NCBI GenBank assembly: GCA_019420945.1
Contig: JAHZGF010000069.1
Coordinates: forward strand, 1 to 60,730
DNA length: 60,730 nt
Direction: 5' to 3'
Origin: Clostridiales bacterium
Lineage (GTDB): Bacteria; Bacillota; Clostridia; Oscillospirales; Oscillospiraceae
Shown: one piece after another, positions 13,296-22,671 of the stretch
How positions within the stretch are numbered: position 1 is the first letter of the stretch
Layout: the number at the start of each line of letters is the position of its first letter
Made by a program: the position numbers and the translations under genes
The notes under the pieces: model-generated
Told to the model about the DNA's origin: nothing
The model's input: only the letters and a program-made list of their open reading frames with translations
Database searches by the model: none

Positions 13296-14498
13296 ATGGA
13301 AGGTTATTTATCGATTCGGGAGGCGGCGGAAAAATGGGGTGTATCCGGACGCCGGATCAACCAATACTGTTCCGAGGGTCGCATCCCCGGTGCAAAACGT
13401 TTCGGCGGCTCCTGGGCCATTCCGGAAGATGCGGAGAAACCCGGCGATCCCCGCAAACAGAAAAAACAGGCCGCATCTGCTGCTGCCTCCAAAGCGCCGG
13501 AACTGTTTTCCAGCCTCATGCCCTTGATGAACACCCCATTTCAGCCGGGACGCTGTGTGGAGACGATTCAGAATATGAAAGCCGGCCCCCAAAAGGATAT
13601 TGCTTTGGCAGAGTACCATTATTTCACCGGGCAGGCAGAAAAGACCATGCAGGAAACAGAATGGTACCTCACCGCAGAGGATCGGGGCATCCGGCTTTCG
13701 GCCTGCTGGCTGTTTGCCTATTCCTGCCTGACCATGGGGCGGATCGACCATGCCCGCCGTGCCTTGCAGGAAATCCGGAAGACGCTGGAGGCCAGCGGAG
13801 AGACCGATCCGGCGGCCCGTGCCATGGATGCTTTTGTGGCGTTTGCGGCGGTCGTGCTGCTGCACCTGCCTCTGCCGGAGGAAGTGCCGCCAGCGGAGAC
13901 GTTTTTGCCGCTGCTACCCCCCGGCCTGCGGGCCTTTGCCCTGTATGTGCAGGCCCACTACCTGTACCTGAAGGAGGAGTATGCCCATAGCGCAGGGGTG
14001 GTGGAAGCCACCCTGGCCATGGGCGCCGGTGCCTACCCCATCTCTGCCATCTATCTGCACCTGGTGGCGGTGATGGACTATATGGGCATGAAACAGACAG
14101 AACAGGCCAGAGCCCATCTTCTCGCAGCCTGGGAGCTTGCCCGCCCGGATGATTTAATTGAAGCCTTCGGGGAGCATCACGGACTGTTGGGGGCCATGCT
14201 GGAGGCCACCATCAAACCCAACTGGCCGGACGATTTCAAGCGAATTATCGACATTACCTATCGTTTCTCTTCCGGCTGGCGTAGAGTTCATAACCCGGTG
14301 ACCGGGCATGATGTGGCGGACGATTTGACCACCACCGAGTTTGCCATTGCCATGCTGGCGGCCCGGGGCTGGACGACCCAGGAGATTGCAGAACACCTGA
14401 ATATTTCAGCAAATACGGTAAAAACCCACATTTCCGAGGCCATGAAAAAGCTTCAGGTGGCAAATCGGAAGGGCCTGAAACAGTATATGCTCCGATAA
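13296..14498 (+). CDS. Regulator with N-terminal excisionase/MerR-like HTH and C-terminal LuxR HTH
   Basis: 400 residues. Residues 1-50 (LSIREAAEKWGVSGRRINQYC, then EGRIPGAKRFGGSWAIP) form an excisionase/MerR-type winged helix. About 60-330 is Ala/Leu-rich and helical, TPR-like. The end (TTQEIAEHLNISANTVKTHI) is a LuxR/GerE helix-turn-helix. Two DNA-binding domains flanking a helical sensor resemble LAL-like regulators without an ATPase. The ATG at 13296 follows GGGAGGTG; the frame open to 13086 passes through the promoter. It lies just upstream of, and in line with, the large surface protein and may control it. Confidence 0.7.
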   Translation: MEGYLSIREAAEKWGVSGRRINQYCSEGRIPGAKRFGGSWAIPEDAEKPGDPRKQKKQAASAAASKAPELFSSLMPLMNTPFQPGRCVETIQNMKAGPQKDIALAEYHYFTGQAEKTMQETEWYLTAEDRGIRLSACWLFAYSCLTMGRIDHARRALQEIRKTLEASGETDPAARAMDAFVAFAAVVLLHLPLPEEVPPAETFLPLLPPGLRAFALYVQAHYLYLKEEYAHSAGVVEATLAMGAGAYPISAIYLHLVAVMDYMGMKQTEQARAHLLAAWELARPDDLIEAFGEHHGLLGAMLEATIKPNWPDDFKRIIDITYRFSSGWRRVHNPVTGHDVADDLTTTEFAIAMLAARGWTTQEIAEHLNISANTVKTHISEAMKKLQVANRKGLKQYMLR

Positions 14499-14716
14499 AA
14501 AACACCACTTGAGAGAAGCGATCCTCCCCCATTTCAGGGGTCAAAATGGGTAATAGCAATGCCTCTGTGCTTACGGTAAAATAATAGTACAGTATACAGA
14601 TTTGGCAGACTGGAACCCATTCAGCAATGACTGCGGCGCCTGCATCCGGCCCCGGATGCCGCCACCACGGGCAAAACAACCGCAGCATAGCACCCCCGAA
14701 AAGAGGAGGAAGCAAG

Positions 14717-17700
14717 ATGAAAAAACGATTCTTTGCCGCATTGCTCTGCCTGTGCCTGCTGGCAGCTGCCCTGCCCACGGCAACACTGGCAGCGGATCCC
14801 CATGATCACACCGGATGGACAGAGCTGACGGCTGAAAGCATTCAAACCTACGTCTCCGCCGACGGCAAATATGCGCTTGGGGACGGCAACTACTATCTAG
14901 GGGAGAATGTACAAGGTGATTTCACCGTGGATGGCACAGTCACCCTCTGCCTCAACGGTTATACCCTCACGGGTACGGGTACTGACTCCGTCATCATCGT
15001 CAACAGCGGCACCTTTACCCTCACTGACTGCTCCGAAGGGGAAACCGGCAAAGTCACCGGCGGAAATGCAAGGCTATCGGGCGGCGGTGTACTTGTGGCA
15101 TATTCAGATGAAGCTTATGATTCCGGCGGTGTCACATTCAATCTGGAGGGCGGCAACATCACGGGCAATCAGGTCGGCCTCAGCTATAGCGGTTACAGTG
15201 TCGGCAGCGGCGGCGGTGTTTGCGTGGAGCCTGGCAATCACTTTTATATGACCGGCGGCAATATTACGGACAATATTGCTGGTTCTGGTGGCAACGGCGT
15301 ATATTTGGAAAACCATACCACTTTCACCATGAGCGGCGGAACCATTGCGAACAACAAAGATATGGGCACAAATAGCGCTGGCGGCGGTGTGTTTTTTAGT
15401 AGTGGCACCTTCACCATGACCGGCGGCGCCATCACGGGCAATGAGACTGGCCAGCGAGGCGGTGGTGTATATCTTGGTAGTGGCACCTTCACCATGTCCG
15501 GCGGTACAATTTCCAACAACACTACTGAATATGGCGATGGCGGCGGTGTGTATATGTATGACGGCACCTTCACCATGACCGGCGGAACCATCACAGGCAA
15601 TGTTTCTGGCAGCGACGCCGGCGGTGTGTGTGTGAGCGATGGTACCTTCACCATGAGCGGTGGCACCATTGCGAACAATAAAGCCAGCAATGTCGGCGCC
15701 GTAAGAGTAATGGGTAAATTCGTCATGACTGGCGGCAGTATTACTGGAAATACAGCTACAGCCATTTTATCCGATCCGAAGTGCGGCGGTGTGCTGGTAA
15801 GTAATGGAGGTACCATGGAGATAAGCGGTACGCCTGTGATCAAGGACAATACTTTCTCAGGTGGCACCAGAAACATTGGCTTCTTTCTTAATGATCCTTA
15901 TGTAACAATCACAGGTCCGCTGAAAACAGGCGCTTACATTGGCGTTACCACCAATCAGTATACGGCCTTTACCTCCGGTTACAATGCGCAGAATGTGTCG
16001 GACCCGTCAAAATATTTCTTCTCCGACGATTCGAGCCTGGGTGTCCGGCTGAATTCTGACGGCGAAGCGGAGCTGGTTCCGGGCACATACACCATCCGCT
16101 ACGTCCAGCAGGACGAGACCAAGGAGATCGATTATACCCTGGGGCAGGACATCACCCTGGAGCAGCCGGACGGCGATGGAGAGATGGGCTGGGCCCTGAA
16201 TAAGGGAAGCCTCACAGCGGAATATGCCGGCGGCGCCACAATTCCCGGCGGACTGGGAAAGACCCCCGGGGAAACCATCACCCTCTACGCCGTATCCCAG
16301 AGCAGTCTTGCCACCAATGTGGAGCTGCGCAGCAACGGCGGCTACATCCAGTGGAAATATGTGGACGAAGGAGATGACGCCTGGCGCAATCTGGCCGCCC
16401 TTTCCGACCTTACCGGCGCAGCCGGTCAGGACGGCAGAGAGGTGGAGCTGCAGGTAGCCGATGGCTATATTCAGTGGCGCTATGAGGACGGCACCTGGTC
16501 CAATCTGCTTGACCTTTCCACCCTGCAGGGCAACGACGGCAAAGACGGCATTACCCCCCAGCTCCGCATCAACCCCGACACCAACGAGTGGGAGGTGTCC
16601 TACGATAACGGGAAAACCTGGGCTTCGCTGGGTGTGAGCGCCACAGGCGCCGACGGCCAGGATGGCCGTGAAGTGGAGCTGCGCAGCTACGACGGCTACA
16701 TCCAGTGGAGATATATGGGTGAGGACGACAACGCTTGGCGCAATTTGGCCGCCCTTTCCGACCTCACCGGCGCAGCCGGTGCCGACGGCAGAGAGGTGGA
16801 GCTCCGTGTGGACGGGGGCTATATCCAGTGGCGCTATGAGGACGGTACCTGGTCCAACCTGCTGGACCTTTCCGACCTCACCGGCGCAACCGGTCAGGAT
16901 GGCCAGGACGGGGAAGACGGAGTTACCCCTCAGCTCCGCATCAACCCCGACACCAATGAGTGGGAGGTGTCCTACGATAACGGCAAAACCTGGGCTTCGC
17001 TGGGCGTGAACGCCACAGGTCCTGCGGGCCAGGACGGTCAGGATGGTCAAGACGGCCAGGATGGCCGTGAAGTGGAGCTGCGCAACAACGGCACCCATAT
17101 CCAGTGGAAATATGTGGACGAGGACGAAGATGCCTGGCGTGATCTGGCAGCTATTTCTGACCTCACTGGCGCAGCCGGTGCCGACGGTCAGGATGGCCAG
17201 GATGGTGCTGATGGTCAGGATGGCCAGGACGGTGCCGACGGCCGGGAGGTGGAGCTCCAGGTGGCCAACGGCTATATCCAGTGGCGCTATGAGGGCGGTA
17301 CCTGGTCCAACCTGCTGGACCTGTCCACCCTCACCGGCGCAGCCGGTCAGGATGGACAGGACGGGGAGGACGGAGTTACCCCTCAGCTCCGCATCAACCC
17401 CGACACCAATGAGTGGGAGGTATCCTACGATAACGGCGCCACTTGGTCTTCGCTGGGCGTGAATGCCACAGGCTCCGACGGTCAGGATGGACAGACCCCC
17501 ACCATAGGTGCAAATGGCAACTGGTGGATCGGCGGCGTTGACACTGGTATTCCGGCAACAGGCAGTGACGGCGCTGACGGTCAGGACGGACAAGATGGTA
17601 AAGACGGCGAGGATGGGAAAGACGGTGAGGACGGTCAGACCCCCTATGTCGGCAGCAACGGCAACTGGTGGATTGGAACCACCGACACCGGCATCAAGGC

Positions 17701-18154
17701 TGCGGGCACCAATGGCGCAGCCGGTCAGGATGGCGCTGATGGCAAAAATGGCATGAACGGCAAAAATGGCGTAGACGGTAAAGACGGCCAGGATGGAGCG
17801 GATGGCGTTGGAATTGCCAACATCGAGATCAACGAAAACGGCGAGCTGATTGTCACCCTCACCGACGGTACGGAGAAGAATCTCGGCAATGTGCAAGGCG
17901 CTGACGGCGTGGGGATCTCCGGCATTTCCATCAACGAAAACGGCGAACTGATTTTCACCCTCACCGACGGCACCGAACTAAATGCCGGGGTTGTTCGGAC
18001 GGCGGAAACGGCTGCAGCTATGGGCAGCACAGACATTTCCAACCTGAAAACCCTCGTGTATGTCTCCGTGGGAATCGCCGGTGTTTCTCTGGCCGGTATG
18101 ATTGGTATGCTGGTTTACCTGTTCGCCAAGCGTAAAGTACCGATTGGAAGTTGA
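14717..18154 (+). CDS. Large surface protein with beta-helix and collagen-like repeats
   Basis: 1145 residues. The signal peptide is MKKRFFAALLCLCLLAAALP ending near ATLA-A. About 100-400 is a right-handed beta-helix of repeats such as GTFTMSGGTISNN. From about 550 come modules VELRxxxGYIQW(R/K)Y and VTPQLRINPDTNEWEVSYDN separated by Gly-X-Y runs (GQDGQDGQDG), plus two GNWWIG modules and two INENGELIxTLTDG modules. A single membrane helix near 1111-1135 followed by AKRKVPIGS anchors it; there is no LPXTG motif. It is probably an adhesin or host-glycan or matrix contact protein. AAGAGGAGGA precedes the ATG. Repeat number may vary between strains through slippage. Confidence 0.8.
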   Translation: MKKRFFAALLCLCLLAAALPTATLAADPHDHTGWTELTAESIQTYVSADGKYALGDGNYYLGENVQGDFTVDGTVTLCLNGYTLTGTGTDSVIIVNSGTFTLTDCSEGETGKVTGGNARLSGGGVLVAYSDEAYDSGGVTFNLEGGNITGNQVGLSYSGYSVGSGGGVCVEPGNHFYMTGGNITDNIAGSGGNGVYLENHTTFTMSGGTIANNKDMGTNSAGGGVFFSSGTFTMTGGAITGNETGQRGGGVYLGSGTFTMSGGTISNNTTEYGDGGGVYMYDGTFTMTGGTITGNVSGSDAGGVCVSDGTFTMSGGTIANNKASNVGAVRVMGKFVMTGGSITGNTATAILSDPKCGGVLVSNGGTMEISGTPVIKDNTFSGGTRNIGFFLNDPYVTITGPLKTGAYIGVTTNQYTAFTSGYNAQNVSDPSKYFFSDDSSLGVRLNSDGEAELVPGTYTIRYVQQDETKEIDYTLGQDITLEQPDGDGEMGWALNKGSLTAEYAGGATIPGGLGKTPGETITLYAVSQSSLATNVELRSNGGYIQWKYVDEGDDAWRNLAALSDLTGAAGQDGREVELQVADGYIQWRYEDGTWSNLLDLSTLQGNDGKDGITPQLRINPDTNEWEVSYDNGKTWASLGVSATGADGQDGREVELRSYDGYIQWRYMGEDDNAWRNLAALSDLTGAAGADGREVELRVDGGYIQWRYEDGTWSNLLDLSDLTGATGQDGQDGEDGVTPQLRINPDTNEWEVSYDNGKTWASLGVNATGPAGQDGQDGQDGQDGREVELRNNGTHIQWKYVDEDEDAWRDLAAISDLTGAAGADGQDGQDGADGQDGQDGADGREVELQVANGYIQWRYEGGTWSNLLDLSTLTGAAGQDGQDGEDGVTPQLRINPDTNEWEVSYDNGATWSSLGVNATGSDGQDGQTPTIGANGNWWIGGVDTGIPATGSDGADGQDGQDGKDGEDGKDGEDGQTPYVGSNGNWWIGTTDTGIKAAGTNGAAGQDGADGKNGMNGKNGVDGKDGQDGADGVGIANIEINENGELIVTLTDGTEKNLGNVQGADGVGISGISINENGELIFTLTDGTELNAGVVRTAETAAAMGSTDISNLKTLVYVSVGIAGVSLAGMIGMLVYLFAKRKVPIGS

Positions 18155-18181
18155 ACATAGAACTGTATTTAAAGCCCCTCA

Positions 18182-18209
18182 GGCCCTGCGGCATCAAAGC
18201 CGCAGGGCC
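18182..18209 (+). terminator. Terminator of the surface protein gene
   Basis: GGCCCTGCGGC / GCCGCAGGGCC, perfect 11-bp stem with loop ATCAAA followed by TTGTTTT, 27 bases after the stop codon. Confidence 0.85.
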
Positions 18210-18292
18210 TTGTTTTGTGCCGCAGAGAGAACCTCTCGGTAGTCCTTCCAATTGCTGAAGATGGACATTCGGTTTGCTTTATTGGTATCTAT

Positions 18293-18340
18293 CTTAATTT
18301 GACCTTAATGCGCTGGGGGAATCTCTTATCATTTTATAGT
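18293..18340 (+). promoter_or_regulatory. Direct repeats and -10 upstream of the first kdpD
   Basis: CTTAATT (18293) and CTTAATG (18304) are 11 bases apart, followed by TATAGT at 18335-18340. The same repeat appears before kdpF and before the trkH gene. The layout matches sites for OmpR-type response regulators such as KdpE, which bind tandem half-sites one helical turn apart. Confidence 0.55.
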
Positions 18341-18405
18341 ATTCCACATGCTACGATATAAACACCCATATATACCATAGACCGCTAGTACAGGAGAAGT
18401 TACCT

Positions 18406-20379
18406 ATGGAACAGCTACAGCAAACACGGTCAGCGTTCGCAACCGGTTCGGAAAGTGCGCTCTTTACCGGAAAGCTAAAAATCTTTTTCGGCTATGCAGC
18501 GGGTGTAGGCAAGACCTATGCCATGCTGGAGGCCGCCCACCAGGCTCAAAAAGAGGGGATAGATGTTGTGGTGGGCTATGTGGAGCCGCATGCCAGACCA
18601 GATACCTTGGCGCTCTTGGAGGGGCTGGAGAGTTTGCCTTGCAAAGAGATTGACTATCGCGGCATTAAGCTGAGAGAGTTTGATCTGGACCGAGCGCTGC
18701 AGAGAAAACCACAACTGATTCTGGTGGACGAACTGGCCCACAATAATGCCAAAGGGTGCCGGCACACAAAGCGGTATCAGGATGTAGAAGAACTGCTCCA
18801 GGCCGGAATCAACGTCTATACCACGGTTAATGTGCAGCATTTGGAGTCGTTGAACGATTTGGTGTCCTCTATCACAGGCATTACGGTCAATGAGCGAATC
18901 CCGGATCATGTTTTTGACCGGGCCAACCAGGTTGAATTGGTGGATATTGAGCCGGACGAATTGGTAAAACGCCTTCAGAAGGGAAAAGTGTACCGGGCGC
19001 CCCAGGCAGCACAGGCACTTCAGAACTTTTTTACCTCCGAGAATTTGGCCGCCCTGCGTGAAATCGCTATGCGGCGTACTGCGGATCAGTTGAACCGCAC
19101 GGCGCTGCAGGAGGGAAAGGAAAAGAGTGCCAAAGCTGGGGAACATATTTTAATTTGCCTTTCGTCTTCGCCATCCAATGCGAAAGTGATCCGAACCGCT
19201 GCACGAATGGCGGAAGCCTTTCACAGCGGTTTCACTGCGTTGTTTGTGCAGACACCGGAAACCAAGGAATTATCCGGCGAAAACCTGAAGCGCCTGCGTA
19301 GTAATCTGCATCTTGCGGAGCAGCTGGGCGCACAGATTTCTACGGTATATGGAACTGACCCCGCCGTACAGATTGCGGAATATGCTCGCGTCAGCGGCGT
19401 AACAAAAATTGTCATGGGTCGCATCAATCATAAGCAAAACCCAATTACGGGGAAAAAGAGTCTGGCTGATCGCCTGATTGAACTAACAGATCTGGATATA
19501 TACATTATTCCGGATCACCAACCGCTATATAAAAAGCGCCTTGGAAAACTTCGCGTTCCCAAAGCCCGCTTTACATGGAAAGACACAGGCATTATGCTGG
19601 CCGCTTTACTGCTTTCCTCAATGGTGGGATTTGGCTTTTATTGCGCCGGACTCAGCGAATCAAATATCATCACGATTTACATTTTGGGCGTCCTTATGAC
19701 TGCAGTTTGGACAAACGGTCACTATTATGGCGCAATTGAGTCTCTCCTTAGTGTTGCTGTGTTCAATTTTCTTTTTACAGAACCTCGGTTTACCTTTCAA
19801 GCCAACGATCCCAGCTATCCTGTCACCTTTCTTATTATGCTGTTCTCCAGTCTTATTGCCAGTTCCCTGGCCAGCCGTGTAAAGGCGCAGGCCCGTTTAG
19901 CGGCACAAAAGAGCTATTACACAGAACTGCTTTTGGAGAGTAGTCAAAAACTGCAAAAAGGGCGGACCGAATGGGAGTGCCTTCAGTTGACTGCGGAACA
20001 ATTAAATCGGCTTTTTGACCGTCCTGTTCTCTATGCACTCAGTGGAACAGAAAAGGAATTAGCATTTCGGGTAGAGCCGTCCAATGAACAGAATATTTTA
20101 ACTGCATTGGGTTCCGAAGAAATCGGGGTGGCCAAATGGGTACAAAGAAACAACAAGCACGCAGGAGCAACCACAAACACATTGCCGGATTCGAAATGGC
20201 TTTTTCTCTCCGTCAGAGGGACGCAAGGAGTAATAGGGATTGTAGGAATTCCCATTGTAGGTTATTCCATCCCAGACGCCTTTGAAAAAAACCTTATGAT
20301 TGCCATATTAAGTGAGTGCGGTCTCAGCCAGGAACGCATCCGGCTGCAGCAAGAGCGAAAGAAAGCAGCGCTTCCGTGA
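18406..20379 (+). CDS. KdpD-like sensor lacking the histidine kinase domain
   Basis: 657 residues against about 880 for the full-length KdpD in this window. Present: the KdpD N-terminal ATP-binding domain with Walker A GYAAGVGKTYAML (residues about 29-41), a USP-like domain (about 240-360), four-helix DUF4118 membrane domain (about 395-490) and a GAF-like region. The protein stops at QERKKAALP, where the dimerisation-phosphorylation helix should begin. Pieces of the missing kinase follow in another frame (20376-20507), so this is a deletion derivative. The N-terminal sensor may still act on the complete KdpD encoded at 28540 or on K+ transporters, as short KdpD forms exist elsewhere, but this is inference. 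It lies directly before kdpFABC. Confidence 0.85.
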   Translation: MEQLQQTRSAFATGSESALFTGKLKIFFGYAAGVGKTYAMLEAAHQAQKEGIDVVVGYVEPHARPDTLALLEGLESLPCKEIDYRGIKLREFDLDRALQRKPQLILVDELAHNNAKGCRHTKRYQDVEELLQAGINVYTTVNVQHLESLNDLVSSITGITVNERIPDHVFDRANQVELVDIEPDELVKRLQKGKVYRAPQAAQALQNFFTSENLAALREIAMRRTADQLNRTALQEGKEKSAKAGEHILICLSSSPSNAKVIRTAARMAEAFHSGFTALFVQTPETKELSGENLKRLRSNLHLAEQLGAQISTVYGTDPAVQIAEYARVSGVTKIVMGRINHKQNPITGKKSLADRLIELTDLDIYIIPDHQPLYKKRLGKLRVPKARFTWKDTGIMLAALLLSSMVGFGFYCAGLSESNIITIYILGVLMTAVWTNGHYYGAIESLLSVAVFNFLFTEPRFTFQANDPSYPVTFLIMLFSSLIASSLASRVKAQARLAAQKSYYTELLLESSQKLQKGRTEWECLQLTAEQLNRLFDRPVLYALSGTEKELAFRVEPSNEQNILTALGSEEIGVAKWVQRNNKHAGATTNTLPDSKWLFLSVRGTQGVIGIVGIPIVGYSIPDAFEKNLMIAILSECGLSQERIRLQQERKKAALP

Positions 20380-20507
20380 TAGAAAATCTGCTGGTAGCCA
20401 CTTATCAAAATGAGTCCGGAACGGATTCAAATGTCGCTGCGCATGGAGGAGAAGTTGACGTATTGGGAACTACATTCCAATTTACGCTTCCCTTGGCTTT
20501 GCCATAG
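20376..20507 (+). pseudogene. Remnant of the lost kinase domain of the first KdpD
   Basis: In a different frame from the preceding gene the DNA encodes VIENLL (compare VENLLSVSRLEEG in the complete KdpD) and then AHGGEVDVLGTTFQFTLPLAL, matching the NAHGGEI...FTFSVP end of the complete KdpD. The phosphorylation helix and most of the ATPase domain are absent. At least two deletions plus a frame change are needed. Confidence 0.75.
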
Positions 20508-20548
20508 AAAGCGAGATAGTTCACAGAATGGAGAAATATTTATCTCCT

Positions 20549-20602
20549 GTTAATATCCCGTTATCTTCCTTAATCCCCACTTATTACAGATTGCGGTATG
20601 CT
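20549..20602 (+). promoter_or_regulatory. Probable KdpE-type sites and promoter of kdpFABC
   Basis: GTTAATA (20549), GTTATCT (20560) and CTTAATC (20569) form a degenerate tandem repeat, followed by a possible -10 TATGCT (20597-20602). Less regular than the sites before kdpD and trkH. Confidence 0.45.
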
Positions 20603-20664
20603 ACCAACGCAAAACAGATGTTGGGTGTTTTGCTTACCTGTCAATTGCGAAAGGAGATCCAAGT

Positions 20665-20763
20665 ATGATGGATTGCATTATGGTAGGAACCCTGTTGGTG
20701 GGGTTTGGTCTTATCTGGATGCTGGTGAATTGGTGCCAGCGGCAAGTCAATTCTCAGGAATAA
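20665..20763 (+). CDS. 32-residue membrane peptide upstream of kdpF
   Basis: MMDCIMVGTLLVGFGLIWML followed by VNWCQRQVNSQE: one membrane helix and a short polar tail. AAAGGAG lies 8 bases upstream of the ATG and kdpF starts 22 bases after it. Size, topology and place suggest an accessory membrane peptide of the Kdp complex, additional to KdpF. Confidence 0.6.
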   Translation: MMDCIMVGTLLVGFGLIWMLVNWCQRQVNSQE

Positions 20764-20785
20764 TTGAGCGTAGGAGTTGAACAGT

Positions 20786-20863
20786 ATGATTTTGCTCGGA
20801 ATTATTGTTTTGCTGCTGGGCGGATATCTGGTATACGCCTTAGTACATCCGGAGCGATTTTAA
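20786..20863 (+). CDS. kdpF: KdpF, small stabilising subunit of the K+ ATPase
   Basis: 25 residues, MILLGIIVLLLGGYLVYALV then HPERF. The single helix ending in a ...HPE(R/K)F-type tail is diagnostic of KdpF, which stabilises the KdpABC complex in the membrane. TAGGAG precedes the start, and kdpA begins 31 bases later. Confidence 0.88.
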   Translation: MILLGIIVLLLGGYLVYALVHPERF

Positions 20864-20894
20864 TGTCAAGGACACAGTATAGGAGGAGTTTCAT

Positions 20895-22655
20895 ATGTTA
20901 CAGCTGGTTCTGACATTGATCATTTATCTGATCCTTGTCATTCCGGTGGGGCGGTATCTTTATCATATTGCCGCAGGAAAACACACCTTTGCCGACCCCG
21001 TATTTGACCGGGTAGACGGGGTTATTTATAAGTTGGGTGGGGTAGATCCCCACAAGGGTATGAACTGGAAACAGTATGCCATGGCCCTGATTGGCACCAA
21101 TGCAGTGATGATCGCCATCGGCTACATGATTCTCCGGATCCAGAGTATCCCGCTTTTGAATCCCAATGGGATTGAGGGAATGTCCCCCACTCTGGCCTTC
21201 AATACCATTATCAGTTTTATGACCAACACCAATCTGCAGCACTACTCCGGTGAAAGTGGGTTGAGCTATCTTTCTCAGATGCTGGTCATCATCTTTATGA
21301 TGTTTGTTTCGGCAGCCAGCGGCTATGCCGCCTGTGTGGCTTTTATCCGTGGCCTGGCCGGAAAAACAAAGGACAATGTGGGAAACTTTTTTGCCGATCT
21401 GGTTCGCATCACCACCCGGGTGCTGCTGCCCTTCTCTCTGGTAGGCGGCCTTTTGCTGGTTTGGCAGGGGGTACCTCAGAACTTTTCGCAGAATGTGGTG
21501 GTACAAACCCTGGAAGGTACATACCAGGTCCTGGCCATGGGTCCCGTAGCGGCGCTTGAAATCATTAAGCACCTGGGTACCAATGGCGGCGGATTTTTTG
21601 GCGCCAATTCCACCACGCCTATGGAGAATCCCACGATCCTGTCCAACCTGATTGAGTTGTATTCTATGATGCTGTTACCCGGTGCCTGCGTTATTACCTT
21701 TGGAAAAATGGTGGGAGACGGTCGCCGCCAGCATCAGCAGAGCAAGAACCCGGAAAATGCGCTGCCTGCTCCGCAGGAGGGAATCACTGCCCGGCTGCTG
21801 GGCAAAGAGGGCCGAAGCATTTTCCTGGCTATGGGCATTTTGTTCCTGGTGGGCCTGAGCCTTTGCTACTGGGCGGAACTGCAGGGCAATCCGGCTCTGG
21901 CTGAGATTTGCCTCAACCAGTCCGCAGGCAGCATGGAAGGCAAGGAGGTGCGCTTCGGTATCGCCCAATCCGCACTGTTTACCACGGTGACCACCTCTTT
22001 CACCACAGGCACAGTCAATAATATGCACGACACCTTGACGCCGCTGGGAGGCATGGTGCCGCTGCTGCACATGATGCTCAACTGCGTCTTTGGCGGCAAG
22101 GGCGTGGGCCTCATGAATATGATTCTGTACGCTATCTTGGCGGTGTTCATTTGTGGGTTGATGGTTGGGCGCACCCCTGAATATCTGGGCAAAAAGATCG
22201 AGGGGCGCGAGATGAAGCTTACCGCATTGGCCATCATTATCCACCCTCTGCTGATTCTGGCTTTCTCCGCCCTGGCGGTGGCGACGGCTGCCGGACAGGC
22301 CGGTGTAACCAATCCCGGCTTCCACGGCCTGAGCCAGGTGCTGTATGAATACGCCTCCTCTGCAGCCAATAACGGATCCGGATTTGAAGGGCTGGCAGAT
22401 AATACCTGCTTCTGGAACATCACCACCGGCATTGTCATGTTCCTGGGGCGGTATCTGCCCATCGTGATTCAATTGGCCATTGCAGGTTCGCTGATGAAGA
22501 AGAACTATATAAACGAGTCTGCCGGCACGCTGCGGACCAGCACCGTGAGTTTTGCTGTGATTCTTGTGTTCGTGGTGTATATCTTTGCGGCGCTGACATT
22601 CTTCCCGGCGCTGGCGCTGGGCCCCATTGCTGAACATCTGACCCTTTGGGGCTAA
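20895..22655 (+). CDS. kdpA: Potassium-transporting ATPase, K+-binding channel-like subunit
   Basis: 586 residues, about ten membrane segments. Selectivity-filter regions are visible: FMTNTNLQHYSG, KHLGTNGGGFFGANS, TTSFTTGTVNN and AANNGSGFEGL. KdpA holds the ion filter of the high-affinity KdpFABC pump and passes K+ to KdpB. AGGAGG lies 7 bases upstream of the ATG. It is followed by kdpB after 16 bases. Length and motif order are normal for the family. Confidence 0.97.
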   Translation: MLQLVLTLIIYLILVIPVGRYLYHIAAGKHTFADPVFDRVDGVIYKLGGVDPHKGMNWKQYAMALIGTNAVMIAIGYMILRIQSIPLLNPNGIEGMSPTLAFNTIISFMTNTNLQHYSGESGLSYLSQMLVIIFMMFVSAASGYAACVAFIRGLAGKTKDNVGNFFADLVRITTRVLLPFSLVGGLLLVWQGVPQNFSQNVVVQTLEGTYQVLAMGPVAALEIIKHLGTNGGGFFGANSTTPMENPTILSNLIELYSMMLLPGACVITFGKMVGDGRRQHQQSKNPENALPAPQEGITARLLGKEGRSIFLAMGILFLVGLSLCYWAELQGNPALAEICLNQSAGSMEGKEVRFGIAQSALFTTVTTSFTTGTVNNMHDTLTPLGGMVPLLHMMLNCVFGGKGVGLMNMILYAILAVFICGLMVGRTPEYLGKKIEGREMKLTALAIIIHPLLILAFSALAVATAAGQAGVTNPGFHGLSQVLYEYASSAANNGSGFEGLADNTCFWNITTGIVMFLGRYLPIVIQLAIAGSLMKKNYINESAGTLRTSTVSFAVILVFVVYIFAALTFFPALALGPIAEHLTLWG

Positions 22656-22671
22656 GGAGGATTTTCGTACT

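Noticed and set aside
16400..17800. Regularly spaced DNA repeats that might suggest a CRISPR-like array
   Set aside because: The repeats are in frame, encode Gly-X-Y and GYIQWRY modules, and have no constant-length repeat/spacer pattern or cas genes.
16007..17896. 629-codon minus-strand frame opposite the repeat region of the surface protein
   Set aside because: An antisense reading of collagen-like repeats (ILAVLTILT-type repetition); no start signals.
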